The position numbers and the translations under genes are program-made. Below are positions 1-11,602 of a stretch of 64,000 nucleotides of DNA, one piece after another. Below the pieces are notes generated by a model, which was not told the origin of the DNA, searched no databases, and saw only the letters and a list, made by a program, of their open reading frames with translations. The stretch comes from Streptomyces sp. 846.5. Lineage in GTDB: Bacteria > Actinomycetota > Actinomycetes > Streptomycetales > Streptomycetaceae. Position 1 is the stretch's first letter, and every line of letters starts with the position of its first letter. The stretch spans positions 1,240,001 through 1,304,000 of the forward strand of contig NZ_SOBN01000002.1 of the NCBI RefSeq assembly GCF_004365705.1, in the 5' to 3' direction.

Positions 1-740
1 GGCACACCGGGTGTGCCGGTGAAGTCGTAGCGCACGGTGTCACGGCCCAGGGCGACCAGCGTGGTGGAGACTGTCCCCGCGATGCGGCCGCCGACTTCCT
101 GGCGGACGACGAGGGCGCGCGGGTCGCGGGGATCCAAGCCGTCGCCGTCGATCAGGGGGAGCCAGTCGCCCCAGGCAGCCGCGGTCGGGCCGGATTGCGG
201 CGACGGGCGGCGGGCTGCGGCCAGGCGCGGGAGGAAGTGGGCGATCCTCGCTCGGATGGCGTCCCGGTCGGGGCCCGGCCCCGCCGACGGCTCCGTGCTG
301 CCTGCCAGGCCGAGGTTGGTGACCATGTGCAGGCCGGGTTCCAGCTCACGGTCGGCGAACGCCTCGCCGTCCCAGCTGAGGAGCCGCACCTCGTCGAGGG
401 TCGCGCAGATGAGATGGAACGGGTCGTAGCGGGCCGGGTCGAGTTCACCGAGCCCGCCGTGCGCCGCGAACCGCAACGGGAGGTCACCGCGCGAGAGGCG
501 CCCGTCCTCCGGTGCGGGTCGCCCGAAGCCGTTGAGCACGCAGCCGGCCCGGGGCACACCCGGGTCGACGGCCAGCCAGGTTCCGCCCGCCAGCAGGTCC
601 TGCCCGCCGACGAGCTCCGGCCGGTCCGGCCAGTGGTGTCCTGGGGGAAGCGACTTCCGGTCGTGGAACTCGTCGCGGACACCCGCCAGGAGGACCGGGA
701 TCGAGGCGGCCGGGTCAAAGCTGATCACCGCAGTGCACAT
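1..740 (-). CDS. NRDE/TANGO2-family protein, 3' end cut by window edge
   Basis: Reading leftward from an ATG at 740 gives an uninterrupted frame of 246 codons to the window edge, so the C-terminus is missing. The protein opens with Met-Cys-Thr-Ala-Val-Ile-Ser, and Cys2 would be the N-terminal nucleophile expected of the NRDE (TANGO2) family, which has an Ntn-hydrolase-like fold. Further family features are the LVGGQDLLAGGTWLAV stretch near residues 45-60 and HMVTNLG near residue 135. Most of the usual length of about 250 residues is present. The family has no established substrate; roles in haem or lipid handling have been proposed for eukaryotic members. It is divergent from the permease at 863. 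Confidence 0.85.
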   Translation of the reverse strand, partial: MCTAVISFDPAASIPVLLAGVRDEFHDRKSLPPGHHWPDRPELVGGQDLLAGGTWLAVDPGVPRAGCVLNGFGRPAPEDGRLSRGDLPLRFAAHGGLGELDPARYDPFHLICATLDEVRLLSWDGEAFADRELEPGLHMVTNLGLAGSTEPSAGPGPDRDAIRARIAHFLPRLAAARRPSPQSGPTAAAWGDWLPLIDGDGLDPRDPRALVVRQEVGGRIAGTVSTTLVALGRDTVRYDFTGTPGV

Positions 741-862
741 GACGCCATTGCAGCATCTGCCGATACCGGGGCGCGCATCGGGTGCGGCGATCGGCGCCTG
801 AGTCACCGTGAGGTCATATCCTTCGCTGCGGATGGAGCAGAGCCGTACGGAACGAGGGATGT

Positions 863-2431
863 GTGTCGGAGAGTCAGGACGTATCGGAGGCGCAGGCCGA
901 GGAGCGCAGGCTTCGGCGGGATCTGGGTCTCTGGGGCCTGACCGCGATCGGGTTCTCCAACATCATCGGCTCGGGGTGGCTGTTCGCCGCGATGTACGCG
1001 GCGCAGACCGCCGGGCCGGCGTCGATCCTGGCCTGGCTCGCGGCCGGGGTGCTGTGCATGCTGGTCGCGCTGGTGATGGTGGAGCTCGGGGTGTCCCGGC
1101 CCGAGGGCGGCGGCACGGTGCGCTGGCCACTGTTCGCCAGCGGACGGCTGGTGGGGACGCTGATCGGATGGTCCACGCTGCTGTCCGTGGGCGGGACCGC
1201 CGCCGAGATCAGCGCGATCATGCGCTACGCCGACCACTACCTGCCCTGGCTCTACCACGGCGGCAGCCTCACCGGTCGGGGTCTGGCCGTGGCGCTGGGG
1301 CTGAGCATCGTGCTCACCGCGCTCAACTGGTTCGGGGTCAAGCTCTTCGCCCGGTTCAACAACCTGGTGTCGGTCTTCAAGGTCGTCGTCCCGGTGCTCA
1401 CCGTGATCGCGCTCTTCGCCTCCGGCTTCCACTCCGGCCGGATGACCGCCGCGGCCCACGGCGGTTTCGCACCCTACGGCTACCCGGCGGTGCTCAGCGC
1501 GCTGGCCAGTGGCGGCATCGTCTACTCGCTCAACGGCTTCCAGGCTCCGCTGGACTTCTCCGGCGAGGCCCGCAACCCCCGCCGCACCATGCCCGGCTCC
1601 GTGCTGGGAGGCATCGCACTGGCCCTGGTGCTCTACCTGGCGCTGCAGTTCGCCTTCCTGTTCACCGTCCCCGAGCGGCTGCTCGGGCACGGCTGGTCGG
1701 GGGTGAGCTTCGACTCACCGTTCGGCCAGCTCGCGCTGGTGCTCAATCTGCAGTGGGTGTCCAGCCTGCTCTATGTGGACGCGGTGGTCTCGCCCGGCGG
1801 CTCGGCCTACGTCGGGGTCGCCATCGACGCCCGGCACACCTACGCGCTGGCCAAGAACGGCACCCTGCCGCGGTACTTCATGCGGGTGAGCGGGAACCAC
1901 GGCATCCCGCACCGGGCGCTGCTGCTCAACCTGGCGGTGATCGTCGTCTTCCTGCTGCCGTTCAGCGGCTGGCAGCAGATCGTCAGCGTGATGGGAGACA
2001 TGTATCTGCTCATCTACGCCGCCTCCGCAGTGGCGGTCGCCGTCTTCCGCGGCCGACCTGACGGTCGGCTCCGCGGCTGGGTGCCGGGGCTGGCCTGGAT
2101 CGCGCCGATCAGCTTCGTGGTGGCCAGCGAGTTCGTGTACTGGTCCGGCTGGCACGATCTGCGCCTTGCGCTGCCGATGGTGCTGATCGGACTGCTGCTC
2201 TTCCTCCTGCTGCGGCCGGAGGACACCGCGGGGCAGTCACTCGGCAGTGAACTCCTCAGCGGTGCCTGGCTGGTGGTGTACCTGTTGGTGCTGACGCTGC
2301 TGTCCTGGCTGGGCTCGTTCAAGGGCTCCGGCCACCTCGCCGCGCCCTATGACTCGATCACCGTCGCCCTGGTGTCGGCGGCGGTCTTCGCCTGGGCGGT
2401 GCGGGCCGGCCGGAGCCTCCCCTCGCGCTGA
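863..2431 (+). CDS. APC-superfamily amino acid permease
   Basis: This 522-residue integral membrane protein is a probable secondary transporter for amino acids. It begins at a GTG with GAGGG seven bases upstream. The first membrane helix carries the family signature IGFSNIIGSGW (residues 29-39), the unwound substrate-binding region of APC transporters, followed by roughly a dozen hydrophobic segments to the C-terminus. Length fits the family. The substrate cannot be read from the sequence. It is tail-to-tail with argG with no gap: the two stop codons form TGATCA at 2429-2434, so any transcription termination must occur inside the opposing gene. Confidence 0.88.
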   Translation: MSESQDVSEAQAEERRLRRDLGLWGLTAIGFSNIIGSGWLFAAMYAAQTAGPASILAWLAAGVLCMLVALVMVELGVSRPEGGGTVRWPLFASGRLVGTLIGWSTLLSVGGTAAEISAIMRYADHYLPWLYHGGSLTGRGLAVALGLSIVLTALNWFGVKLFARFNNLVSVFKVVVPVLTVIALFASGFHSGRMTAAAHGGFAPYGYPAVLSALASGGIVYSLNGFQAPLDFSGEARNPRRTMPGSVLGGIALALVLYLALQFAFLFTVPERLLGHGWSGVSFDSPFGQLALVLNLQWVSSLLYVDAVVSPGGSAYVGVAIDARHTYALAKNGTLPRYFMRVSGNHGIPHRALLLNLAVIVVFLLPFSGWQQIVSVMGDMYLLIYAASAVAVAVFRGRPDGRLRGWVPGLAWIAPISFVVASEFVYWSGWHDLRLALPMVLIGLLLFLLLRPEDTAGQSLGSELLSGAWLVVYLLVLTLLSWLGSFKGSGHLAAPYDSITVALVSAAVFAWAVRAGRSLPSR

Positions 2432-4865
<2,434 letters not shown>

Positions 4866-5032
4866 GGCGTCGGTCCTCCAGAGCGGGATCGGACTGCCGC
4901 CGCGGCCCTCGCACGGCCGCGCGTACGCGGCGGCGACGGCAGACCGTCCCCGCTTCTCAGAAGCCGTGCCGGACTGCGACGTTGGACACGGAAGTGATCG
5001 TACTCCGCGTTCGACGCCTGGTGAACAGCTGA

Positions 5033-5506
5033 TCAGTGCGGCGTCGTCGGCCAGATCGGTGCCGGGACGGCGTGCCAGGTGGCGGTGAGGCCGCTGGTGT
5101 CGCCGCCCTGGTCGCCGGTGAAGGTGTAGACCGCGAAGCCGTTGACGGTCACCTGGTCGCCGACGCCATCCGGTCGGAGCACCGCGGCCAGGGTCCCGGG
5201 GACGCCCGGGGGCAGCGCGAGCGTCGCCCCGGGGTGGGTCAGCAGCGGGTGGTACTTCTTCAGGCAGGCGGCGACGCAGTCGAACGTTCCCTTGGCCGGG
5301 TTGTCGCCGTCGTCGTGGTAGAGGACGTTGAAGCCGGGATCGGTGAAGACGCGGCCCTGGGTGTCGGTGTCGATGACCCCGACGGTGAAGCCGGGGGTCG
5401 GTGTGGCGACCGGGGCGGCGCTGCGTGAGCCGCAGGGCGCGGCGCCCGCGAGTAGGGGGGTGAGTGCCGCGACCAGGAACGGTGCTGCGATGGCGATTCT
5501 GCGCAT
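5033..5506 (-). CDS. Secreted protein with Yx(FWY)xxD-type repeats (PF03640-like)
   Basis: The 157-residue product starts with a Sec signal peptide (MRRIAIAAP, hydrophobic to about residue 23, ending AGA). The mature part has two copies of the secreted-repeat pattern: NVLYHDDGDNPAKG followed by a Cys-x3-Cys pair (C-VAA-C) and YHPLL, then AVYTFTGDQ with a terminal WHAVPAP. This is characteristic of the COG4315 / Lipoprotein_15 group, which has no assigned function, although redox roles have been suggested. No lipobox is seen. It lies only 17 bases downstream of the giant gene ending at 5524 and reads in the same direction, so the two may be co-transcribed. Confidence 0.8.
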   Translation of the reverse strand: MRRIAIAAPFLVAALTPLLAGAAPCGSRSAAPVATPTPGFTVGVIDTDTQGRVFTDPGFNVLYHDDGDNPAKGTFDCVAACLKKYHPLLTHPGATLALPPGVPGTLAAVLRPDGVGDQVTVNGFAVYTFTGDQGGDTSGLTATWHAVPAPIWPTTPH

Positions 5507-5523
5507 GACGGGCTCCAGATCCC

Positions 5524-8500
5524 TCAGTATGTGATCGTAACGCCGCTGACGGCGTGCTTGTCGGTCCTGGCACCGGTCCCTCCGGTGAAGCCGACCAGGA
5601 CGTTGGGCGGCACCGGGACCGCCACGCTCATCACCTGCTTGCCTCCGACGGAGACCAGCACCTTGCCGCCGGAGACCTTCACGGTGACCGAGACCGGTCC
5701 GGCCCGCAGGTTCGCGATGGCGGTCGAGGTCGAGGCCCAGACCAGGTGGCCGTTGCTGGCGGTGACGGTCACGGCGGCGAAGTTGTTGGACGGGTTGTTC
5801 GTGTTCTGGACGGTGTCCAGCGCCACGGCGACGCCGGGCAGGCCGAGCCAGCCCAGGCCGGCGCCGCCGGCGCCCAGTGCGTTCGGCCCGCTCCTGCTCG
5901 CGTCGAGCATCGCGAAGGTGAGTCCGTCGCCGCCGGTGCCGCCGCCGATGGTGGCGGTGAAGCCGGCCGAGAGTCCGCCGGAGGGGACCGGGGCGGACTG
6001 GAAGGCCGATCCGGCCTGCCCGGTGCTCGCCTGGGTGAGGACCAGGGTGGTGCCGCTCATGGTGGCGCTGCCGTTGCGGACCCACCCGTTGGGGCCGGGC
6101 GGCGGGACGGCGTAGGAGCGGGCCGTGATGGTCGTGCCGCGCACGGTGTGGATGTCGTTGCGGCCGCCGGTGCCGCCGGTGAAGGCCAGGTAGGCGGTGG
6201 GCGGCAGCGAGGCCACTGCCTTGGACAGCACCTGCTTTCCGTCGACCGCGACCGTGACGGTCTGCTTGACCACCGCCACCGTGACCTGGTGCGGACCGCT
6301 GCGCAGGCTCGGTACGGCCGTGCTGGTGGCCGCCCAGGTCAGGCCGTTGGCGGTGGCGCCGGTGGTGATGCCGACGAAGTTGTTGCCCGGGTTGGTCGGC
6401 GCCTGGAAGGTGTCCAGCGCGACGCCGACGCCCGGCAGCGGGGCGAAGCCGAGCTCGCGGCCGGGTCCGCCGACGGAGGCCGGAGTGGCCCTGGCCGGGT
6501 CGAGGAAGGCGAAAGTGATCCCGTCGGCGCCGGTGCCGCCGCCGATCACCGAGGTGAAGGAGGCGCGCAGCCCGTCGGTCAGCACCGGGACGGGGAAGAC
6601 CGCGGCACCCGCCTGGTTGTTCTGAGCCTGCGTCAGGTCCAGGTCGGTGCCGCTGATCTGGGCCGTCCCGTTCAGCCGCCAGCCGCCCGCGGTCGGGTCG
6701 GGGACGGTGATCTGACCGCCGGGGGCGGTCCCGGTGCCGGTCAGGGTCTCGTTCTGCGGGCCCTGTCCGTCGTTGCCGGTGATCTGGTAGACGCCGGTGA
6801 AGTCTCCGGTGGCGGTGGGCGAGAAGGTGACGCCCTGGTGGACCGTCTCACCGGGGGCCAGGACCTGGCCCTCGCTGATCGGGTTGCTGGTCAGGAAGGG
6901 TGCGGCCGGCGGTGCGGCCTTGGTGACGGTCAGCGGGATGTTGCCGGTGTTGCTGATGTCGAAGATGAGGTTCTTGGAGGTGCCCACCGGCACGGAGCCG
7001 TAGGCGGAGGCGGCCGGGGTGATGGTCAGATGCGGCGAACCGGTGACGGCGCTGCCGGTCAGCGCGACCGTCGCGGTGCCGTTGGGGCCGGTCACCGAGA
7101 GCGAGCCGGTGTCGCCGGCGGAGGCCGCCGTCGGCGCGTAGCCGACGTCGACGGTGACCGACTGCTTCGGCTGGACCGTGACGCCGTTGGTGGCGGCCAG
7201 TCCGGGGGCGGAGAAGGGGGCACTGGGCGGGCTGGTCGCAGTGACCGTCTCCGGGGAGGTGCCGGTGTTGGTGAAGCTGACCCCGAGGGTCCGGGTGGTG
7301 TTGGTGGCCACCTGGCCGAAGTCGAGGCTGCTCGGGAAGGCGGTGAGGCCCGGCCTGGTGCCGTAGCCGGTGAGGCTGAAGCCGAACGAGCCGAGGTTGG
7401 TGGTGAAGGTCACCACATCGCTGGCGGGTCCTGCCGCAGACGGGGTGAAGGTGACGGGGACGGTGTAGGTCCCCTTGCCCGCCAGGGACTTGGGCAGACC
7501 GGAGGCGGCGGCGGTGAAGGGCCCGCCCGGGGTGGTCGTCACGCCCGTGACAGTGACCGGCTGACTGGCCGTCACGGTGAGGTTCAGGGACTTCGAGCCG
7601 CTCCCGGCCGGCACGTCGCCGAAGGCTACCGGGCTGCCGTGCAGGGCGGCGCCGGCCGGGAAGCCGAAGGCCATCAGCCGGCCGTCGCGGGTGCCGACGT
7701 AGACGCGTCCACCGCTGGTGGCCGGGACGGTGAACTTCGCGGTGTGGCCGATCGGGGCCGAGAACAGCAGCCGCATCCTGCCCGCGCTCGGGGCGGCGTC
7801 GTAGGCGCGGAGCTGCCCGTTGGCGCCGGTGCCCCCATCGGTGTACTCCACCCAGACGGTGGCCGAGCCAGTCTTGGTGCCGTCCGAGGTCACCACCGGG
7901 GAGCCGGAGGTGTAGCCGAAGGTCTCCGCACTCGTCCCGGCCGGGTGCAGCTTCGGGTTGCCGCTGCTGTCCAGGCCGAAGGCGAGGGCGCGCAGCGGGC
8001 CGCGCGAGCCGGTGTAGTAGACGAGCCCGCCCGATCCGCCGTAGGCGGCCGGGTGACCCCAGACGCCCTGGAACGGACCGGTGACGCCGAGGATCGCGTC
8101 GGTGCCGCCGGGGCCCTGCTTGCGGCCGCCGAGGCGGTCGCGGTCGAGCAGGAAGACCCGGCCGTCCTTGCCGACCTCGACCAGCAGGTGCGGGTGGGCG
8201 GTGCTGGCGCCGAACGGGACGGCGGGAAGGGCGAGCGGGCCGCCGGAGCCCAGGTCGGTGTCGTTCTGGTCCAGGCTGGGCCCGTTGGCCGGGCTGAAGA
8301 AGTCCTGGGCGTGCATCGAGCCGTCGCTGTTGACGCCGAGCCGCACCACGGACTCGGAGAGCTGGCCCGGCGGACGGTTGCCCGGTCCGGCCGGCGGACC
8401 CGTGCCGTTGCCGGTGGCGAGCAGGATCCGGCCCGGCCCATCGGAGACCAGGCCTCCGCCGCCCTGCCAGATGCCGCCCATGCCGTTGGTGGAGGAGTTC

Positions 8501-9228
8501 TCGTCGACCCAGAGCTTCTCCGCACGGCTGGCGGTGTCGACACTCGCCACGAAGCCCCGGTACGGGCCGATGTCGCAGTGCGAGCCGAAGCCGGCGTAGA
8601 TCTTGCCGCCGAGCAGCAGCAGCCCCGGCCGCTGCAGTTGGTGGAACGCGTCGAAGGGGCGGCTCGGGTCGTTGGTCGGCGCGCCCTGGATCCGCACCGG
8701 CCAGCCGCTGCGCTCCGCTCCGGTGGTCGGGTTGAGGGCGTGCAGGAAGTAGCCAGGGTGGCTGCCGTCCGGGCTGTTGACCTTGCTGGTGAGGTAGACG
8801 GCCTTGGTGGCGGGGTCGTAGACGGGCGTGCTGGTCACCCCGAAGTTGGGGACCAGGTCACCGCAACCGATGTTGCTCGCCGCCCACGGGGTGCCCAGGG
8901 ACTTGCTCCAGTGGACCGATCCGGTGGTGGCATCGATGCCGTAGACACGGGCGTTCTCGGTCGCGGCGACCACGGTGCCGCCGACGACCAGCGGCTGGGC
9001 GTAGACCTGCCCGTCCACCGCCGTGGAGAACTGCAGCCCGAACTGCGAGCTGGTCACCTGCGCGGGCGTGAGGCCGGGCTCGGCCTGGTCCCAGCCGGTC
9101 CGCAGGGTGTCCTGGGACATGGTGGTCTCGTCGGCGCTGACCTGGACCGGGGCGAGCGCTCCGCCTGCGATCACCAGACAGAACGTCAGAAGTCTGACCA
9201 GATAAGCAGCCCTACGCTCCTTCGCCAT
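5524..9228 (-). CDS. Giant secreted protein: PQQ-like propeller, Ig-like domains, two lectin-like domains
   Basis: This 1234-residue exported protein starts at the ATG at 9228 (MAKERRAAYLVRLLTFC), giving a signal peptide of about 32 residues. Residues about 40-460 contain repeats of the type VVGGTVVAATENARVYGIDATTG and GGRVYVGTRDGRLMAFG, typical of PQQ-like/quinoprotein beta-propellers. About 470-780 are three Ig-like segments of the choice-of-anchor-D/HYDIN type (FGDVPAGSGSKSLNLTVT, FGQVATNTTRTLGVSFTNTG, YGSVPVGTSKNLIFDISNTG). The C-terminal third holds two copies of an L-type-lectin-like domain of about 210 residues, each with GGGTG.DG.TFA.LD and PGV.VALDT.Q. This suggests extracellular carbohydrate recognition. 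No wall anchor is visible. An open frame continues upstream past 9228 but has non-protein-like composition and overlaps the divergent promoter region. Confidence 0.82.
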   Translation of the reverse strand: MAKERRAAYLVRLLTFCLVIAGGALAPVQVSADETTMSQDTLRTGWDQAEPGLTPAQVTSSQFGLQFSTAVDGQVYAQPLVVGGTVVAATENARVYGIDATTGSVHWSKSLGTPWAASNIGCGDLVPNFGVTSTPVYDPATKAVYLTSKVNSPDGSHPGYFLHALNPTTGAERSGWPVRIQGAPTNDPSRPFDAFHQLQRPGLLLLGGKIYAGFGSHCDIGPYRGFVASVDTASRAEKLWVDENSSTNGMGGIWQGGGGLVSDGPGRILLATGNGTGPPAGPGNRPPGQLSESVVRLGVNSDGSMHAQDFFSPANGPSLDQNDTDLGSGGPLALPAVPFGASTAHPHLLVEVGKDGRVFLLDRDRLGGRKQGPGGTDAILGVTGPFQGVWGHPAAYGGSGGLVYYTGSRGPLRALAFGLDSSGNPKLHPAGTSAETFGYTSGSPVVTSDGTKTGSATVWVEYTDGGTGANGQLRAYDAAPSAGRMRLLFSAPIGHTAKFTVPATSGGRVYVGTRDGRLMAFGFPAGAALHGSPVAFGDVPAGSGSKSLNLTVTASQPVTVTGVTTTPGGPFTAAASGLPKSLAGKGTYTVPVTFTPSAAGPASDVVTFTTNLGSFGFSLTGYGTRPGLTAFPSSLDFGQVATNTTRTLGVSFTNTGTSPETVTATSPPSAPFSAPGLAATNGVTVQPKQSVTVDVGYAPTAASAGDTGSLSVTGPNGTATVALTGSAVTGSPHLTITPAASAYGSVPVGTSKNLIFDISNTGNIPLTVTKAAPPAAPFLTSNPISEGQVLAPGETVHQGVTFSPTATGDFTGVYQITGNDGQGPQNETLTGTGTAPGGQITVPDPTAGGWRLNGTAQISGTDLDLTQAQNNQAGAAVFPVPVLTDGLRASFTSVIGGGTGADGITFAFLDPARATPASVGGPGRELGFAPLPGVGVALDTFQAPTNPGNNFVGITTGATANGLTWAATSTAVPSLRSGPHQVTVAVVKQTVTVAVDGKQVLSKAVASLPPTAYLAFTGGTGGRNDIHTVRGTTITARSYAVPPPGPNGWVRNGSATMSGTTLVLTQASTGQAGSAFQSAPVPSGGLSAGFTATIGGGTGGDGLTFAMLDASRSGPNALGAGGAGLGWLGLPGVAVALDTVQNTNNPSNNFAAVTVTASNGHLVWASTSTAIANLRAGPVSVTVKVSGGKVLVSVGGKQVMSVAVPVPPNVLVGFTGGTGARTDKHAVSGVTITY

Positions 9229-9380
9229 GCCCGCAGAATGCGTCAGGCAACTCGCTCGTCCGGGACGGCACGGCGGGGGGCCGCGGTGATTCATCCGACC
9301 GGGCGAACGGGCGGCTTCACGGACCGGTCGGTGCTGGTGCCTGCGCCCGGACGCGGCCGGAGCCGTGGATAGTGGCGGGC

Positions 9381-10607
9381 ATGAGATCCGCCACCGCCGC
9401 ACTGGCTCTGGCCGTGGCCGCCCTGGGGACGGGTCCCGCAGCGCACGGGGCCGCTCCCGGTTCCACCGTCGTGCGGGAGCGGGTGGCGCCGGGGGTGGGC
9501 TATACCGCGTTCACGGTCCCCACCTCGCACGGCACCGCCCGGGTCCACGTGGTGACGGCGGATCTGGGCCGTCGCGGGGTGGCGGCCGGTCTGCTGTACC
9601 CCGGTGCGGTGGCGGCCCGGGAACCGGTCTCCCGGATGGGGCGGGACGCCGGGGCCGTGGCCGCGGTCAACGGAGACTTCTTCGACATCAGCGAGGAGCA
9701 GCACCCCGGCGTCCCGGCGACCGGTTCCGCCTCCGGTCCCTCGGTCCTGGACGGCCTGCCACTGAAGGCCGCGGTGCCCCAGGGTCAGCGTTTCGGCTGG
9801 TCGGCGCCGTCCGGCGACAGCGACGAGGACGTCTTCGGGGTGGGCGTGGACGGCCGGGCCCGGACGGGCCGACTGGTGCTGCGCGGTCAGATCCTCACCC
9901 CCGGCGGCACCCTGGCACTGTCCGGGCTCAACCAGTACGCCCTGCCTGTGGACTCGATCGGGGCGTACACCTCGCGGTGGGGCGCGGTCTCCCGGGCCCG
10001 GGCCCGCTGCGGCACCGACCGGAACCGGGCCGCCCCCTGCACCGGCGACAGCTACGAGGTGACCATCCGTCAGGGCCGGGTCGAGACGGCCTCGGCGACC
10101 CCCGGCACCGGTCCGGTCCCACCCGGCAGCACGGTCCTGCTCGGCCGCGAGGCCGGCGCACGTGCCCTGCGCGGGCTGACGCCCGGCACCCCGGTCGGGG
10201 TCGACTACCGCCTCGAATCGAGCGGTTCGGTGCCCTTCGCCTTCGCCCTGGGCGCCTACCCGCTGGTCCGGAACCACCGGCCGCTCCCCGGCCTGGACGG
10301 CGTCACCGCCGAACCTCGCAGCGCCGTCTGCACCGCCGACGGCGGCCGCACCCTACGGCTGCTGTCCACCGACGGCCGCGAGGGCGTCTCCAGCGGGCTC
10401 ACCCTCAGCGAACTGGCCGGCCTGCTCGGCTCCCTGGGCTGCGCCGAGGCCTCCTACCTGGACGGCGGGGCGTCCGCCACCCTGGCCACCCGCGACCGGG
10501 CCACCGGGCGCTTCCTGGTCCGCAACTGCCTGGACCACCAGCAGGAACGCCCGGTCCCCAACGGCATCGCCGTCTTCTCCCCCGGCCGGACCGGTCAGTC
10601 GCGCTGA
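9381..10607 (+). CDS. Secreted phosphodiester glycosidase-like (NAGPA domain) protein
   Basis: The 408-residue product has a signal peptide (MRSATAALALAVAALGTGPAAHG) and a domain related to N-acetylglucosamine-1-phosphodiester alpha-N-acetylglucosaminidase (PF09992). Diagnostic pieces are AAVNGDFFDI near residue 95, the central strand YEVTIRQGRVE, and the C-terminal LGCAEASYLDGGASATLATR followed by VPNGIAVF. Bacterial members act on cell-wall or exopolysaccharide phosphodiesters or are uncharacterised. The ATG at 9381 was preferred to a GTG nine bases upstream. It is divergent from the giant secreted gene and overlaps the dioxygenase gene tail-to-tail by 13 bp. Confidence 0.85.
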   Translation: MRSATAALALAVAALGTGPAAHGAAPGSTVVRERVAPGVGYTAFTVPTSHGTARVHVVTADLGRRGVAAGLLYPGAVAAREPVSRMGRDAGAVAAVNGDFFDISEEQHPGVPATGSASGPSVLDGLPLKAAVPQGQRFGWSAPSGDSDEDVFGVGVDGRARTGRLVLRGQILTPGGTLALSGLNQYALPVDSIGAYTSRWGAVSRARARCGTDRNRAAPCTGDSYEVTIRQGRVETASATPGTGPVPPGSTVLLGREAGARALRGLTPGTPVGVDYRLESSGSVPFAFALGAYPLVRNHRPLPGLDGVTAEPRSAVCTADGGRTLRLLSTDGREGVSSGLTLSELAGLLGSLGCAEASYLDGGASATLATRDRATGRFLVRNCLDHQQERPVPNGIAVFSPGRTGQSR

Positions 10608-11548
10608 GCCAGCGGCTCCCCCGCCACCGACTTCGACGCGCTCCCGTCCACCCCGACCGGGACCTCTCCCGCGAGCAGTACCCGGTGCATGATCCGCGGG
10701 GCGTCCAGGTGCTCGGTGTCGGAGGGCGCCAGGTGGATGGTGGCGCGATTGTCCCAGAAGGCGACGCTGCCGGGCTCCCAGCGGAAGCGGACGGTGTACT
10801 CGGGCCTGGTCGCCTGCTCCATGAAGAGCTCCATCAGCGGTCGGCTCTCGATCCGGGACACCCCGACGACGCGCTCGATGTAGTAGCCGTTGACGAAGAG
10901 CAGGCGTTCACCGGTCTCCGGGTGCACCCGCACCAGCGGATGCACCGACACCACCGGGTGGTCCTGCAGCTTCCGCAGATAGGGGTCCTGCCCTGCCAGG
11001 GCCAGGTAGCCGACGCCGTGCCGGTGCTCGGTCCACAGGCCGTCCGCGAAGCGGCGCAGCGGTTCGGACATGCCCGTGTAGGCGGCGGCGAGGTTGGACC
11101 AGGTGGTGTCGCCGCCGTAGGGCGGGACGTCCTCGGCCCGGAGGATGGTCGCGGCCGGCGGGTCGATCCTGGCGGTGAGGTCGCTGTGCCAGCCGCGCAG
11201 CGCGGTGTGCCGGCGCCGGTCCAGCCAGTCGGCGCGCTCCTGGCCGAAGCGCCCGGCCAGTTCCCGGCGGTCCGCCGTGGTTTCGATGTACGGGAAGTCC
11301 GCGGGCGAGGCCGTGCCCCGGGACTGCGGCGGGACCAGGGTGCCGAAACGGCGGGCGAAGGCGACATGGGCCGCGTGGTCCAGTTTCTGGCCGCGGAAGA
11401 ACAGCACCTTCCACCGGTGCAGCGCCGCCCTGATCCCCTCGACCGTCCCGGGGTCCAGCGGTCCGGCCAGGTCGACGCCGACGACCTCCGCCCCGATGTG
11501 GCCTGCCGCCGGGCGCAGGTCCAGTTCCGTTGTGCCGTGCTCGCTCAC
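10595..11548 (-). CDS. TauD/TfdA-family 2-oxoglutarate dioxygenase
   Basis: The 317-residue cytoplasmic enzyme is an Fe(II)/2-oxoglutarate-dependent dioxygenase of the taurine dioxygenase family. The iron ligands are visible as H121-S-D123 in RGWHSDLTA and H273 in FWDNRATIHLA; the 2-oxoglutarate-binding Arg is R290 in IMHRVLL. The GTG at 11548 has GAGGAG upstream at good spacing; earlier in-frame codons do not look like protein. The substrate (a sulfonate, sulfate ester or aryloxyalkanoate) cannot be told. No sulfonate transporter lies nearby. The gene shares the region with the TetR regulator at 11603, which reads in the same direction 54 bp upstream. Confidence 0.9.
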   Translation of the reverse strand: MSEHGTTELDLRPAAGHIGAEVVGVDLAGPLDPGTVEGIRAALHRWKVLFFRGQKLDHAAHVAFARRFGTLVPPQSRGTASPADFPYIETTADRRELAGRFGQERADWLDRRRHTALRGWHSDLTARIDPPAATILRAEDVPPYGGDTTWSNLAAAYTGMSEPLRRFADGLWTEHRHGVGYLALAGQDPYLRKLQDHPVVSVHPLVRVHPETGERLLFVNGYYIERVVGVSRIESRPLMELFMEQATRPEYTVRFRWEPGSVAFWDNRATIHLAPSDTEHLDAPRIMHRVLLAGEVPVGVDGSASKSVAGEPLAQRD

Positions 11549-11602
11549 TCGCTCTCCTCGCGATCGGCGCAGTGTCTCCTGACGGAGCATTACCACCCCT
11601 CG

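Noticed and set aside
5554-9372. A 1272-codon open frame on the plus strand opposite the giant secreted gene
   Set aside because: It is rich in Gly, Arg, Val, Asp and Ala with no domain, typical of the antisense frame of GC-rich coding DNA; the minus-strand frame has signal peptide and clear domains.
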